Notes: generated from the sequence alone by a model not told the origin. DNA of 64,000 bases from Baylisascaris procyonis (GCA_037389465.1 JAZARR010000214.1:744001-808000), one strand, 5' to 3'. Numbered from the stretch's first letter, positions 46,673 to 61,600 are shown. Made by a program: numbers and translations.

Positions 46673-49600
46673 TTAAGCATCTTCCACATGTGGATCATAG
46701 TTTGGATATAGTGTTGGTCTGAGGAAGAGCTGTGCTGCATTGAGCGGATTACCGTTCCACTGCAAATAGTGGGCCAGCAGGTCAACGGCGGGTTGGTTGG
46801 AGCATTGGTAGCGAACACCGTTCAGGTTGGCACTACCACATCGTTGTTTCGTGTCGAACCACCAACCCGTGTTTTTGTAGGTGGCCGAACAGTGTGCTAT
46901 AACATATAATCTCTTACTTATCGCTTCAATAATTAGGAATACTCTCCCTGTCTTCAATAGTAGGGACTACTGGATGAATTTTTGAAACAAGCTTATATGG
47001 CAGTTATCTTTTTTAGCCAAACTGGCTTACTAAACAGTCGTATGAGGGGATGGCGGGTTCAGACCCCTAAAATTGAGGATGGAATCTAGGTTTAATGGTG
47101 AAGAGATGATCTGGAGACTCGCACAGATATTTAAGAAACCACGTTCACATTGAATCTCCTCATTCACATTTCCAAACGAACATGATTTGACTGGAAAACT
47201 GAGAAAGAATATCTCTTAAACTGATATCACCCCGTCCATATTTGTGTTTTATTATTGGCGGCATTGTAATTAGCAGCGTAAATCAACTGTTGCAAGCCTC
47301 AGTCCAAAACAAAAGGCGTTGAGAAGCTTAATGACACTTACCATACAAAGATGGACAGCATATAGACTAAATAGACTAAATCCCTCTCCGCATAAAACAA
47401 CCATCATGTTCTATACAGTGGCTATTAGCTCAGTTGAAATTTGACCACTGTCGTGTGTTACGAAAAACGGAACATGAAGGTTAAACGCTACAGGACGAAT
47501 TCCTCCAACTTTCTACATTTAAGAGCGACAGATTTCAGAGTGTCGCTGAGCTAATACAGGTAATCGCAAATTTAACAACGTGCACAAGCTAACCTGTAGA
47601 GGTGTCGGTATCATAGGCCAAGAAAGTGGGCCCAACTGCAGAGAGGTCCCATCGAGCCCACCCGTCGAAGTAGATATTCTCTGTGCCAGAGCATTCGGTT
47701 GGGATCACCACCGCATACACACTTCCGGCATCTAGTACCTTGAAGTACGGATACGTACAATTGGTGCTTATCTCAGGTCTGCTGTTGTACTTGCAACGAT
47801 GCAAATCGACTCGAAGGCTGAAAACACCGTTGAATGTATGCTTCAAAAAGAGAGTTTATGGCTCGTTTGTTAATTATTGGGTCGTAAAGAAGGCGGTGGA
47901 TGTTTTTTTTTCAAGTCGCTGTAGCTTCACCTGGAGGCAAACTGATGTCCTCTCTCGAAAATGCAGAGGTAAGGTACTGCTGCTTTTGCCACCGCTTCGT
48001 CCTGACGTCGCAAACTCGGTCCTGCTCTTTAAAGAAAAGCTCGAATTTCAGTGTTTGTTCATAATGCTCTGCTTTATGAGTTCAGGTTTGGAATTCTGCG
48101 ACCGAGGCACGACGTAATATTCGTCATGTTAGGTGGTGGATTCCTCGTTAGTGTGCAGGCGATGGTTCTTCCGCTTTCTCTTGAGGGTGATGACTTTGCT
48201 GCTCAGCATCGATTATGACAATCTCCCGAGGTCAATCTAAACTAGTCACGGCACATCGCACAGGCTTACCTGAGTGAAACCGCTCGTTCGTTGGCTAGAA
48301 CACTCGGATGTTCCTTTCTGGTATGAGCATTCTTCATGAGCTGGAAGGGTCCGGAAGTTTTATCAGCAAAGCTTGATCGAACTAAGGAAGACGAATCTAT
48401 TTGTTCGAGCAGGTAGTTGATGGGATCCCTTTCTGGGCTGTCTTTTCGACTGGTTGGAAGATGTCACCATTGACAAGAAATGGTATGTTTGTGTGAACCA
48501 CACCAGAAAATATTGGTGGATAAATGCTGGAAAATAACCACTACCCGATCCAGAAAAGATCTGCAGCCAACAAAGGAATGCTTAGTATGTGTGGTGGCTT
48601 GTTCGTTGCGTTTATCATTACAAGCGCTTCCGAACAGCAGTAATGTAGCGGCGGCACTCTACAGTCAAAAGCTGCGGTACCTCCTTCAGAAAATCGCAGA
48701 ATTGCGTCCGCAGTTGAAACAAGTTTTTCCTTCGCACAACAATGCGAGGATCACACATCGCCAAGCAAACTAAGCATGCTTTCCTAACCTCAGTTGAAGA
48801 ATTTTACCACATCCGCCATATAATCTCGAATTGGCTCTTTCGGACTGCCGTCTTTTCAGATGTCTCAGTAGCTACTGGGCAAATGTGAAGTTTAAGGATC
48901 GTCAGGGCTCTATGAAAAAATTGGATTCATTCTCCCGACCATCCATCAGATTTAAGGAAATTCTAGCTTTGATGATCATTTCTATTCAAATATTTTTTAG
49001 CATATTTCCCATTTCAAAACGTTGGAATAAAAATGAAAGTAGAATGCACATAAAGTAAGCTTAAATTAGTTCGCTAAAATTACAAACTAAGAAAGCCATT
49101 AAGTTTCTTTGGTTTTATATAACTTCCCTGTTTGTCTAGTTGTACTTGTGATACTAGGTCTAGTATGGAGATCTCTAACTTATATTTCCGTTAAATTCGA
49201 TAGCCATATATTATGCGCAGAATATTCATCAGATGGAATATCTCTCAAAGCATATGCATATGTGCACATGCGTGATCGTCAAAAAGTGTATTTGCATTCG
49301 GTGTTATAGAAAAAATTTCTGCTAGAGCACTAACTGAAAACAGCGAAACATTTTTGGGAAAAATTCGACGTTTCGCTTAAAAGGAATTGATGTTCTATAA
49401 TGCTCTTCTGCAACAATTTCTATCACCTCGAATATAATCTCGGAAGGAACCCAATTATGGACCCCACTGATCCCTTTATTAGTTCCGGCACAATTATAAA
49501 TGGGGGATTATGCAAACGTAACCGATATGGCGGAATCGAAGCAGTAGTGAAGTGATAAAAGTAAAGATGAAATCATTTGATTGATAATATGAGAAACTGA

Positions 49601-52600
49601 AAGACACTAACCTAGTGTTAACCTCGTTAGTCATTCCATGAAGTACATCAAGACCGATCCATACGTCCATTATTGAAGGGTTGCCAAATCCATCGACATA
49701 ATCCTTGAACGTCTTATTCGACATGGAATTCGATAAAGAGTTGGTCATTAGGGTCCACCCGCCGCCACTGGTCGTCATATCGCAGTATACTGCCAAATCG
49801 GTGAATGCTTGCTTGTCACTGTATGCATATGGTGGTTTAATCCTGTAATGCAACGATGATTAGTATAAATATTACACAAACATCACAAAGTTGTCGCAAA
49901 CGCAGATGATGAAGTCGAAACAAATCCACGCCAACAGCCAACGATAAAGGAATTTAAGCGCTACGAAAAAGTTTCTCTTCCACCGTAGAAACGACTGTAC
50001 CTAAGTTTATCAAAAACACTATAGTGACTATGAGTAAGTTCCGTGATATTAAAGCAGTCTGTTAGTGAATAAATTGGGATATATCAGTGGAAATATGATT
50101 CTGATATCTATGCAAGGTAATCGAAAGTATTTAAGAGGGCATAATGTACGTAACAAATAACATGCATTGCACAATATCAACGCTACTAATAGATCGTTCA
50201 GCTAGCAGAATGTTTCTTACGTGTAGACCCCATTGGTGGTGTTGTGGTGATAGACATACAGATCGGCACAATGTCTCTTTGGTAAATAAAATGCGCATTC
50301 CTCGCCACCATAATATCCATTGCAATCACATTCATATGAACCTATAAGCTGGAATATGTTAATTTTGACATCTTAGCTAAGTTCCGCTTAGGCAAGAAAA
50401 ACTCATCATATTGCTTTTTATATAGGCAAGCGATGAGTGTCTTTTATCGGTTGTTTGAAATATAAAACGATTCCCCGCTTTAACAGAAAAAATTGCTTGC
50501 ATCTGTAAGCCACTAAAGATTAAAAGAAAATTTTTGTGAATTCCCTTTGACGCAACTGAGCAAATATATGCGTTCAGATATAAGTAGAATGTCATTGATG
50601 TCCAAGCTACTACGCAATGCCCCAACGTTAGGGTGTCGCCTTGCAGTTATTACGGTGCATTTAAGAATAACAAACATACTGTACAACTGACCGAACATCA
50701 ACATTTCTTTGTTTGCACTCAAACATTCCACATTAAATAGCGTCTCAAAGAGAATAACTGAAAACCAAATGATCTTTCGAGTATATCAGCCATGTCTACA
50801 TCACATTTTAGCATTATTTCTGTACTCGAGAACCTGCTGATTTAAGACGATTATCCGAGGAGCTCGTTACATATATCTTCAACAGTTGATGGGTTTAAGC
50901 ACTGTAAACTTGAAAACTGCATCGAATTTCGTAGTTTGCCTCGAGTAATCTCTCTGATATTGAAAGTTTCGAGAAAGTAAAACTGCTTTCGGCCAATTTA
51001 ATAGACCTACCAGGCGTATTGATGCATTTGCCTTTTCCCTTGTCGGCACCACATTTTGCCTCATCCAAGCACTCATTAATATCCATGCAGTTGTAGCCAT
51101 CTCCAACAAAACCCTCAAAATTTCATATGATTTTATTGATATAAAACGAAGTACACACTTCTGCGATTATCACTAAAGAATGTCGGAATCGATAATATCT
51201 GGTAAATACCACGTAGTTCGCTATACGATAGCACTTTAACTAGAGCAGTGGTTCGTGTATTACTCTCGCATTCTCAACTGGTGGACACTGTTGGTATGCA
51301 GAAAAATATGAGCATTACGTGCCTCTGCGACAAGCCAAACAAGATCCGCTATTTGAGACGATGATACTAAATCGCTTTTTTGCTAGAGAGCATCACAATT
51401 ATAGAGACTTTCGTGTCATTTCAACAAAGTAGCACTATGAAATTGGATGTTTTCCAGAATTAAATTTAAAAAAATCACTAATTTATCCGGAGAATTGCTT
51501 TAAACAGCAACCACTGACCTTATTGCAGAAGCATTTATGTGAATAAGTCTCATCTATACCACAGTACGCATTGGAAGAACATGGCTGATAACGATAATGG
51601 TATGTACCATTTGAGCAATAGTTCAACCGTGTGCAATTTTCTGTCAACCAACGATCATCCGCTGCAATCAATTTCATCGATGATTTTAAACGAGAAGAAG
51701 GGATTCTAGAAAAATATATTGTTTGTTAAGAAAATTTGCATACAATTATCAAGCGGGCGCATCGCATTATTGAAAATCTCGTTTATTTTATCGTCGAATA
51801 TGTAACATTGCAAACACAGCAATAACACTGCACTTGTGTTACTGACGATTACAATCAAGTTGCGATTATAATGTGCTTTTGAAAGTTTCTAACTCGTTTA
51901 TTATTCATGCTTATCGCTGTTTAAATATATATATACACTATCATATCTGCGCTTGCATATGTTGCAACACCAAATAGAATCGAACTGCTCAACGAACGAT
52001 TCAGCATACCAATTAATTAGCGAAAAGGGAAAACAAATCCAGCAAAGAGGCGGCATACCCATCCCGTCCTTTCCTTTCTTCACTATAGCTTTTTTTAAAA
52101 AGAGGTTCATATATGCTAACTCCTCGATTGTGAGTGTCCTTCTGGTTATACTCCTCGACCTGAATTTCCTCTTGCAACGTGGAACGACTTGAAAAAAATT
52201 TGTTGATCGGTGATGCGTTCCTCCCAGAAGCACTATAGTTCACTAATAAAGTTTTATGTGTATTGTAATTCGCGAGTTTAAACATATCAACTTTCACAAA
52301 TGTTAACGTATAAATTGCCAAATTATTGGCATACACTGAAGTGTACCATCACTGCTACTATCATCTCATCATCACCTCATCACCTTCAGTTCTCATTCTT
52401 TTCCGTTGATACCTCATTGGTCACCTTAATTACTCCTCAGCTGCATTTCATTACAAAGCAAACAATGAACAGAAAGTTACTTACGTCTGTGAGGGTTACC
52501 GTTGGGGTCAACACAACCACACTGCTCGAGTAGTATGCACTTTGCGTCTGTTGGATCGTTCGTATCAAGCACGTATCCCACCTCACATTCACAACCTTCG

Positions 52601-55600
52601 GCACACCCTTAAACCAAATAATCGCCTTTCTAAAGATAAAATCGACTGAAATTTATTCATAACATAAGGTTCATCTAGACATTGGCATTATGGTAGGAGC
52701 TGAGCTGATGCAAACGCCGAAAATGTACGTCAAAATAATGCAGTCTACTATGGGCATCAACTAAATACTTAAATGTGAAATATAAGCAGCAGGAGCATTC
52801 CATAAACCAGAGAAAGCAACGGAACGAAATCAACGTGAGGTGTCACAACCATATGGCCTTTTTATGGCATCTGAACGTTTAAAACAGAGATATATTAGGA
52901 ACCTTCGAGGCAGCTTTCCGAATAGTCTGGATCGGTGCAAGTGTTCGGGCAACCGGTAGCGCATGGTGATGGTTTCGAGTGCAACGGACAATGAAGTTCG
53001 GGACAGTTCAAAGCTCCACGCCACTCGAGCGGTGTGTCTGAAAAACACTTTTGATCTTCGGATCTTTTCAACTTGCATGCGACATCTAGATAGAAGGAAA
53101 TTCTTACGAATAAGCATTAAGCAGACTTGTTTTGACGTTTAGCTCGCTCGTTACTGCCAAAGCAGTTCATCTATATATGCTCCAGGAGCACAAGGTAGAT
53201 ATTTTGAAGAAATTTTGTACAACCATCACTTCAGATAGTCATTACGCAGACCCGATCAGTCGCTGCAAAAATCTGATGCTGCTCTATAACGTTCCTTCTA
53301 ATCACGAAACAAACTTTACGGATCCGTGAATCTAGAAGTAATCACGAAGCTGGACAATTCGCCCTATTTGAAGACTCAAACGTTGTTGATGGGCCTCACA
53401 GCTGGGCATACTATTGACCTCATTAAGATTATCGAAGAACATATCTATAAAGGAAGTGAGACGATGTGGAAATGGGAAGATCCAAGCAGCGGGAAATACA
53501 AATACTGAACGATTGCCTTATTCAATTACCACGTTCAACATCGTTTATACTCTTTGCGATTCCATCTGACCAAAGCAATTTGCTGTCATCGCATAGAGAG
53601 AGCAATAGGTGTTGTGAAAAGAAGCACCATTGCATTTCAACTCATACCTATCCGAACTCAATGATCATCATTTTCCATTACTTGTAAATAGTAGCAACAA
53701 TATTTTCTTATTTTTGCAACTATCAAACATGAGATTATAGATTATCATCTAGCAATAGCGTACTTGTTGAGCAGCACCTTAAGTATAAAAATGCTCAAAA
53801 TATTGCATTCAGTTATGAAAAGTGACAAGGGAAAAGAACGTCTATAGCTCCCAAAAAAGGGATGGGATTAGGGCAGATGCAAATCGAAAGCAAAGAATCT
53901 GTGGAATCTAACAAAGTTCTTCAAATTTATCGTTGATTGGATGCTTCAAAAAGCGATTACAGATACAACTGCGCATTTTTTTCATGGATGTTACTTTGAG
54001 TAATTCAAAAAGTTCAACAAACAATATACGTACTCGGTAGTGTTATTTGACAGATTTTCGCGAACGTTGCCATCGATTTACAAAATTGGTCACTGCTGCT
54101 GCATACATCATAAACACAGTTATCGTATGCATTCTGAATTGTATGGTTGCTTAGATCCTTGCAAGCAGCAAATGGTCCCTTTCCGAGAGATGCATCCAGA
54201 ATGTGGCCACACTGCTCCTTTACGGCTAGCAGATCCTGCAACCATCCAATACTTTCACGAAAAACGAATTGATTATATCCAGGATAGTAGATGCATTATC
54301 GACGATGCCTTTGCATAGTATTAGAGGTCTTAGAAGCATTGCAGCCATCAGATGACTAGGAAAGAGTTGAAAATGTCTAGTGCAAAAAGTATTGGAGTAG
54401 AAATACCGTAGCTAATGAAAACAGCGTGTGAAAAATTGTCCGCCCAACTTTCAGACTAGCAAAAGACAAGAGCCCAAGCACAAAAACGCCAATCAGCATA
54501 ACTGAGGAGCAATAGACGCTGACATTTTTGGGCGAAATGGCGAAAAAGTTAGCATATTTGATTCTTTTACAGCACAAGAAGAACATTGATCCAGAGCAAT
54601 TTTAAATATTTCTATCCGTTTAGATGTGAGCTGCGCAAATATATTTTAGCTTTCCATATATGTTGGTGCGAATGAGGATTCGCTCTTTTCTTTCCAGATA
54701 TTCTATGGAGTTGTGGAATTGTGGTCGCTCTTTTAATGATTCCTGCTTACGCAATTTGTTCTCATTTGCTCACTATCTTAAGCACTCGGCAGATCGATTT
54801 AGACGGTAACAACAGAAATAATTTTTCGGCACCTCTATGCAACGCCCTATCGAACAAGTTTCTAGATATATCCCAAATGCATCGCTGCAAATTCTATCTA
54901 AATTGATGGCTGCCCATCTAGCTAAGTTAACGCGCTCATAGATGGCAATCAATAATTGTTCATGAAATTAGTTATTTGTACGGATGTAATGTTAACAATG
55001 AGAAGCATCATCGATGTATCACATTGGTGCTAAAATAGATTCCTTTTTATTTGTGTGGATTCATTAACACTCTCATAGATTCACTATTCTAAATGCATAT
55101 TTTTATTACTGTTATTAACGTTTTAGCAAATCGTTAGCCACCCACACTTTTATAATAATATGTTTGTTTTATTGAAGAGAATTAATCAATTATTAGACAT
55201 AGAGACTTTCGATAACTAGTTTTAATAGACTTTCAAATAAAACAACTGAAATATGCTGGCAAGTATGAAAAAATAATTACTTGCAACGGAAATGTCGATG
55301 GCAAGAATATCTATTCGATTTCTTTATGGGGGAAGCTTTCTAAAGGGGTTTGGTATTGATGACTTGGCACATCACAGAGCTTTATATGCGATTTGAAACA
55401 AACGAACTCCTTCCCCCCCCCCCCCAATCATATCACATATCAGCATATAAAAGTGCACTACTTTTATTTCCGATGTAAATTTGGATTGTTCGTCTTTACA
55501 AGTGATCTTAAATTTGCTTTCTCAGATACGAAGATATTTGTCGTAAATTCAAGAATCTCGAAAACCAATCCCGTATTTGCTTTTGCATCGAAGTCTTCAA

Positions 55601-58600
55601 CAACCTGATATTGGGATCTTTCTACTAGAGAATGAAGACCCCCTCCCAAGCATAAAACATCGTCCGTTCATTACCACTGAAAAAGAAACAGGAGAAAAAA
55701 AATAAGTGTGGACTAACACAATTAAGAGTTTCGTTGAAAACTTCTTCGCCAGTAAGACAAGCGGTGTCCGTTTGCAGTGACAGAAAATCTTTGGTGATCC
55801 AGGTATCTCCGAATATCTCAGTGAACAGCTTATTGCGATTACTACAGCGTGTCACATTCGTGTAAACAAATCCACCTCTATAAACAAATCCAACCATCTA
55901 CAACAATAAATACAATAGAGATGGAATTGATGTCGCGATAATATAACGAATTGTTCATCCATGTGCTATATGAGTCGAGCACCTTTTGTTAAAGAAAGTG
56001 TAAGAGGTCTGTTCTGTTATCAAAATTCAACTTAGAAGAAGGGAGAAGTTGCAGTGAAGGAATTAGAACGATGTTTCCTTCAGACACAGACAAACACAAC
56101 TGAACGAATATAATTAAGGTAATGAGCAAAAAGGTGAGTGAGAATGTTGATCATTTTTAAGGTAATATTTAGTGCATTCAGTCTTTCACCTACGACATAA
56201 CAGTCTGATGTGATCTCAAATATCATTTAATGTACCAACAAATACGATCGATATATGAAAATAATACTTATTTCAAGCGGAAGCCTTGCTCAGTTATATA
56301 TTGGTAAAGCCATATATCTGTACTTCAAAAGCATGAACGTCAAAAATGCCGAAAAAAGGGCAAAACTTACAACGATATAACGACGAAGAACAAGTTCTTG
56401 TTGCAATATAACGGTAGTGTCACTTTAATTTCTGTATTGTTATGATAGAATATTGAGTTTCGTCTTTGCAGCTTTTCGAAAATACTCTCTTTTCGATATT
56501 TTCGTCATTTTGATTTCGTTTTTCACAGTTCACCTATACGTCTTTCCGAAGAGTCGACATAAAGCCATCCCACATCTAACCGAATATGATTGCGTTGAGT
56601 ATGAATGTGAGTCCATCTCCGAATAAAGCAATATGCATAATCTGTGGTTTTAAAAGTAAATTGTATGTAACAAAATACGAATATGAGATAACCTGTTTCT
56701 GAAATCGTCTTTGCAGTCCGAATCTCTGTTCCCAGCCAAACCACAAAGCATATCGTTTCCTTGGAGCATTGGCACATCGGGAATTTCAACACACAACCGT
56801 CCCTGGCCAAAAGTCACTTTGACAAATTGGTCGTTTTTGATTGTCACCTTTGACGAGCCGTATTTCACGGCAATCTGAAAGCAAACATGGCGTTCATAAG
56901 AAAACGATTGAGACCTTTGGTGATAAGACATAACGATCAGATAAATAATTTACTGCAGTAATGAAATACTTTTGTTGGCAATGCAAAATAAGCATCCAAC
57001 AGGAGTTGAATGTGGATTAGCCTTTCTGAGGGAAGATAATCAGACTATCGTTGTATAATGCATAACGGTGATAGAGCAGATAAAATGAACATTGGGAGCG
57101 AGTGCAGCTTACCTTTTGGTTCGCTTTGCTTGGGTAATAGAATGGCATAAGAGTACGAACACCATTCACATAGAGATTATATTTGCTGTCGACATGAAGG
57201 GTTTGCCCATACATCTCCACTTCCACCTCGCTTACCGTTGATACGCTGCAATAACATTCAAATTCTATCATATTTGATTTATTAAATTGGCTGCTATTTG
57301 ATAAACCTTTTTAATGCCATTTTTCCATCTACTTGGCTACGAAAGATTTGGAGCACTATAAAAGTATATAGAAAATCTGCAACTGCTGACGAAACTCTGG
57401 ACAAAAGTGTTTCCCCCTCCCCTCCTCCTCCTTCCCGTTAAATGTCAGCGGTATAAACTTTGATAATCGGTTTAAGCATTCAACCGATGTAAGCGAGATG
57501 ATTTCAGAGTGGAATTTTACCGACCTGTTTTCATATACCACAGTGGCTTTCTCTTCGCATACGAGCCGACTTCCAACACCAAATATGCCTTTTGTAACAA
57601 AATAAGCGCAACGCTTTCATCACTGGAGAAAAGATCATTTCCATCCATTTTTCGTCGATTTTTGCAAATTACCTTATGGAGGCGTCACATTCATGTGTGT
57701 ATCTGTCCTTTCTCGGTGGAAATTTACATATGGGCTCCATTCTAACCCTTTCTCCCTCACCGCCCTAGACAATTCTTGCAAGGAAAGCGAGAAAGACCCA
57801 GGAGATGAATCACCAAAGACTTCAGCCGCAGACTCTTCTAGCTGCGGTGGCGCCAAGCGAAGAGAGAGGAGAAGTGGGATAGGCACATAATAAAAGCACT
57901 CAATTGATAAGTTTTTAAGAAAGATTAGATGACGCAGAAAAATAATAGATTATTGACTTATTTTTGTGACTGCGCTTTGATCATTTCCACTTTCGCCTTG
58001 ATAATGACACATCTTTTTATCTTTGCATACACACCCCTGATTGCTTTCGTTAACGACCCAGATGATGAGCTACGATCGCACCGGTATTATACACTTTGAA
58101 AATTTTGGCAATGAAAACCGCACTGAAGAGCATAAGTCCGTGGATGGATCCGAAACGAAAAGAATTGCAGCGAAAAAAATTGATTTCCTTCTTCTTTCAC
58201 CCGAGGAGGACTCTGGTATACACCCTTTTAGCTCGATGTACACTCTCCGTGATCATGTGGTAAAGTTGCTTTACGGACTCAGTGGTCAAATAGCAAACGA
58301 GCAGTACTCAGTGATTATTCAATATGCGGATTTTATGTAAATTACCTGTTCCGGAAAAAATCTGTCATTTTCCTACTTTCCTAAGCTGCACTCACAATCT
58401 TATACCAAAGTGCGAAAATGTTCACGCTAGGGAACAAAAAACGAGACAGAAGACATCGTTCTATAGGAGAAACAAGTGATTTGCAAATTGTAGTGTTTGT
58501 AGATCAGCTCCCAAAAACGCATAGAATGCTGTAGAGTTATTTGCATCTTTCAAAGTCGCGCTATTTTTTTACTCTTCTTTCCACCTAACTTCCGACGCAC

Positions 58601-61600
58601 ATCTGCACGCCTCGCCTTTCTCCGATGTCTGCTAAACACGTTCATAATCGCCTCATTTAACACCTTTTCTACTGCACTGCATTAATGCCGTACTACGTGC
58701 GTTCTGTCCCTTGCCTACTTCATTCCGCTTCTACTGTTATATGTGCTGTAGTCTTCACTTTTGACGCCAGTGGGTTTGGTGATACGAAGCCCTAAGAGTA
58801 TGAATCTACAAGAGTTCAACTTATCAAAACCCTTATTGGTATGCGGTTCACTCACAGCCGCTCATATGCTCACACGAAGCTGGAGCACATTTGAGAATTG
58901 CAGCACTCTAACTAGTTCCTCATCTACAGGGCCTTAGATAGCGGACATTTTGGTTATATTTAACGACTCACTGCGCCATCTTGTAGGAGAGTTCATTTTT
59001 TGCTTTCACACTGAAGTAGGCGTACGGAGATGGGAGGGTACCATTGCAAGGTTGTGTAAACACATAAGGGCACGTTCCTTGATACTCGTAGACTTGTCCA
59101 TCGAAAGTTGTGTAATGTGGATCACCCGACATGCACGCTTCCACTGTACGCATATTGCAGCCGTATTTTGGGTTCCCTTTAAATACGTGAAAGTAAAACG
59201 TACACACAAGCATTGTTATTTGTAAGTGGTCACTTTGAAAACGCTATTCTTCGATTGGTAGGAGGAAATTGACTGGTCATTATTCAACTGCTAGCAATAT
59301 ATATTTACGGCCAAGAAAGGGCCAAGATTACGTCTAGGGCCAAGAAAACTGATAATTTGCAGCAAAGTTTGTTGCCTACGATACACAAGAGCCTTTAGAA
59401 CTCAGCAGCTTCCGAATTTCGAGGCAGGCTAACGGAATTATGGCGGTGCGAACACTACCCGCAGCTTCTCCACTTGGTCCAAGCAGTGGTCATTTGTGAC
59501 CCTCGTGATCTAATATGGCCTCGTTAGCCGTCAGCCATTGCACTAATGTGACCTGAGGCCGACAATTCTTCACATTGCAACAAATGATTTCATAGAATAT
59601 GCGTAGAAGACGTGCATATTTCTAGTAGAAAATTATGGACGCCTTCCTTAGATCCTTTAACACTTGGTATTTTTCTTCCCTATGTGAACGAAATGTTATT
59701 TTAGTGGCGAGTATAGGAAACATAAGAAAATAGTCTTTTGAGAGTATTGTTACATTTCGCTGCAATAATGTGCGCGACGTATACTTTAACTTCACAGAAG
59801 AAATGCTTTCGAAATATTCAGCGATTGATCGCAACAGAAAACCCACCCGAATATCCGACTTTACAAACACAGTTGATTTGATGGTTTGCCACATAGCATT
59901 CCGTGTTTCTGCCACAAGATCCGGAATTGCATTCGATGTGTGTCTGACAGTCGGAACCACCATAGTCGCCCGGACATTCGCACCTCAACAACGTTCAGAC
60001 ATTCAAACGTTTATCGAGTGGAACAACTTCATTTCTGTATTGCATAATTTTTTGGGGGTGCTTTTTTAGTCTTTTGAGAAAGGATTTTTGAGGAACTTTC
60101 GTTTTTATGGAAGAGAAAAATATCTGAAAAGATTTTCAAATATACTTCATATTAAATATCACAAGTCCAGGAACTGCTTAATTTGTTTCATTCGCAATCA
60201 AGTTGACAGATTTTGAATGAATGAGATTTTGTTTAACCGATTCTACCGGTTTTCTAAACTATTCAACTTCTCAGAAATGCTTAAAATAAAAGTTTTATTG
60301 GAAATGACCAAGCAAAATGTATTCTGTGAATTATCATCACTTTGTAGTGACATCAGTTGAACTGTTCCATAACATCGGTGGTAAGAAATGCCACATATGA
60401 GGCATCTGTTGGAATTATGGAACGGATGATTCGAGAAAGTGAAGTTTTTATTACTTCCTCTTGCAAAATTTCACTGAGTTTTCTGCTGTTAAAATGCACG
60501 GTTCATTAACGCTTGAAAGTGCTGCAAATCTTCGATTCAATATTAAGTGAGATTTTCAAGAATTATATGTTCCGTTCAAAATGTGCCATCATCTAGGAAA
60601 ACAAATCTCTTTTATGCCAACTATCGCAATACTGCCGATTAAATCGTTTCTTTGTTACCATTTTGCAATGTTATTAACCCATTCAAACTGCGTAATTATG
60701 AATAGACATTTTTGCTGTTTAGCGTCAGTGAGTGAAGAAATTCGTTAATTAATGGGGAGATGAGGGGAGGAAACATATTTGTTACCTGTATTTAGAATAG
60801 TCGATGGGTACACACGACCCGCCATTAAGGCAAGGTGCACTCCAACAAACGGTGCAATTCGTGTTGACTGCCTCTCGAAGATTTTGATTCTCTTGCCTTA
60901 GTTGATTGATCATATGGGAAATCTCCCGATGTGAACGACAATCCAGCGTGGAGCCATCGCAGAATTCATCACTGAACACAGCCATTTCTTTCAGTGGCTT
61001 ATAAATTATGTTTTAAAAATCACTTACCAATTTATTTATTCGAATAAACATATTGTTAGAAGATGATTTATAGTACAATATAAGAAATTGTCAATGATCA
61101 TCGGTGATGTTGAATTATTGTTGGTGAAATTTTATCCAATGAAATAAACATACGACATATATATCCCTCTGGTACAAACTACTCTGTCCATTCAACTTTC
61201 TACTCTCCTGTTAATTTATATAGTTTCCATTTCATAGTGACAATAGAAATGAAGAGGTATATTTATTTAGCAATTCATACAGAAAATAAGCGTTTTGTAG
61301 AATGCCAGCTATTTATTTATAAGGCAGATGATTGCATTCACTTAGAATTCTTTGCCTTCCTGATGAAGTCCCTCTAATTATCAAATTTTATGAGATCGCT
61401 CAAGAGAATCATTTCTGGATGAGAATGTTAACTCCACTTCAGCAAATTACTGTAAATTCTCATGACTACAACTGTGATTACATATTTATTCGTTGAAGGT
61501 TTTTAACAATTTTATTATAAATAAGGCCTGAATGCTTTCACTCCAAGTAAAGCCTCATAGTATTTCAATCGAGAAGGTAACTCATAGATTTTTACAACTG

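Noticed and set aside
47589..47846. Plus-strand frame from 47683 running into the mariner remnant
   Set aside because: Its first part is the antisense of the fibrinogen exon 47817-47594, which is firmly coding on the minus strand.
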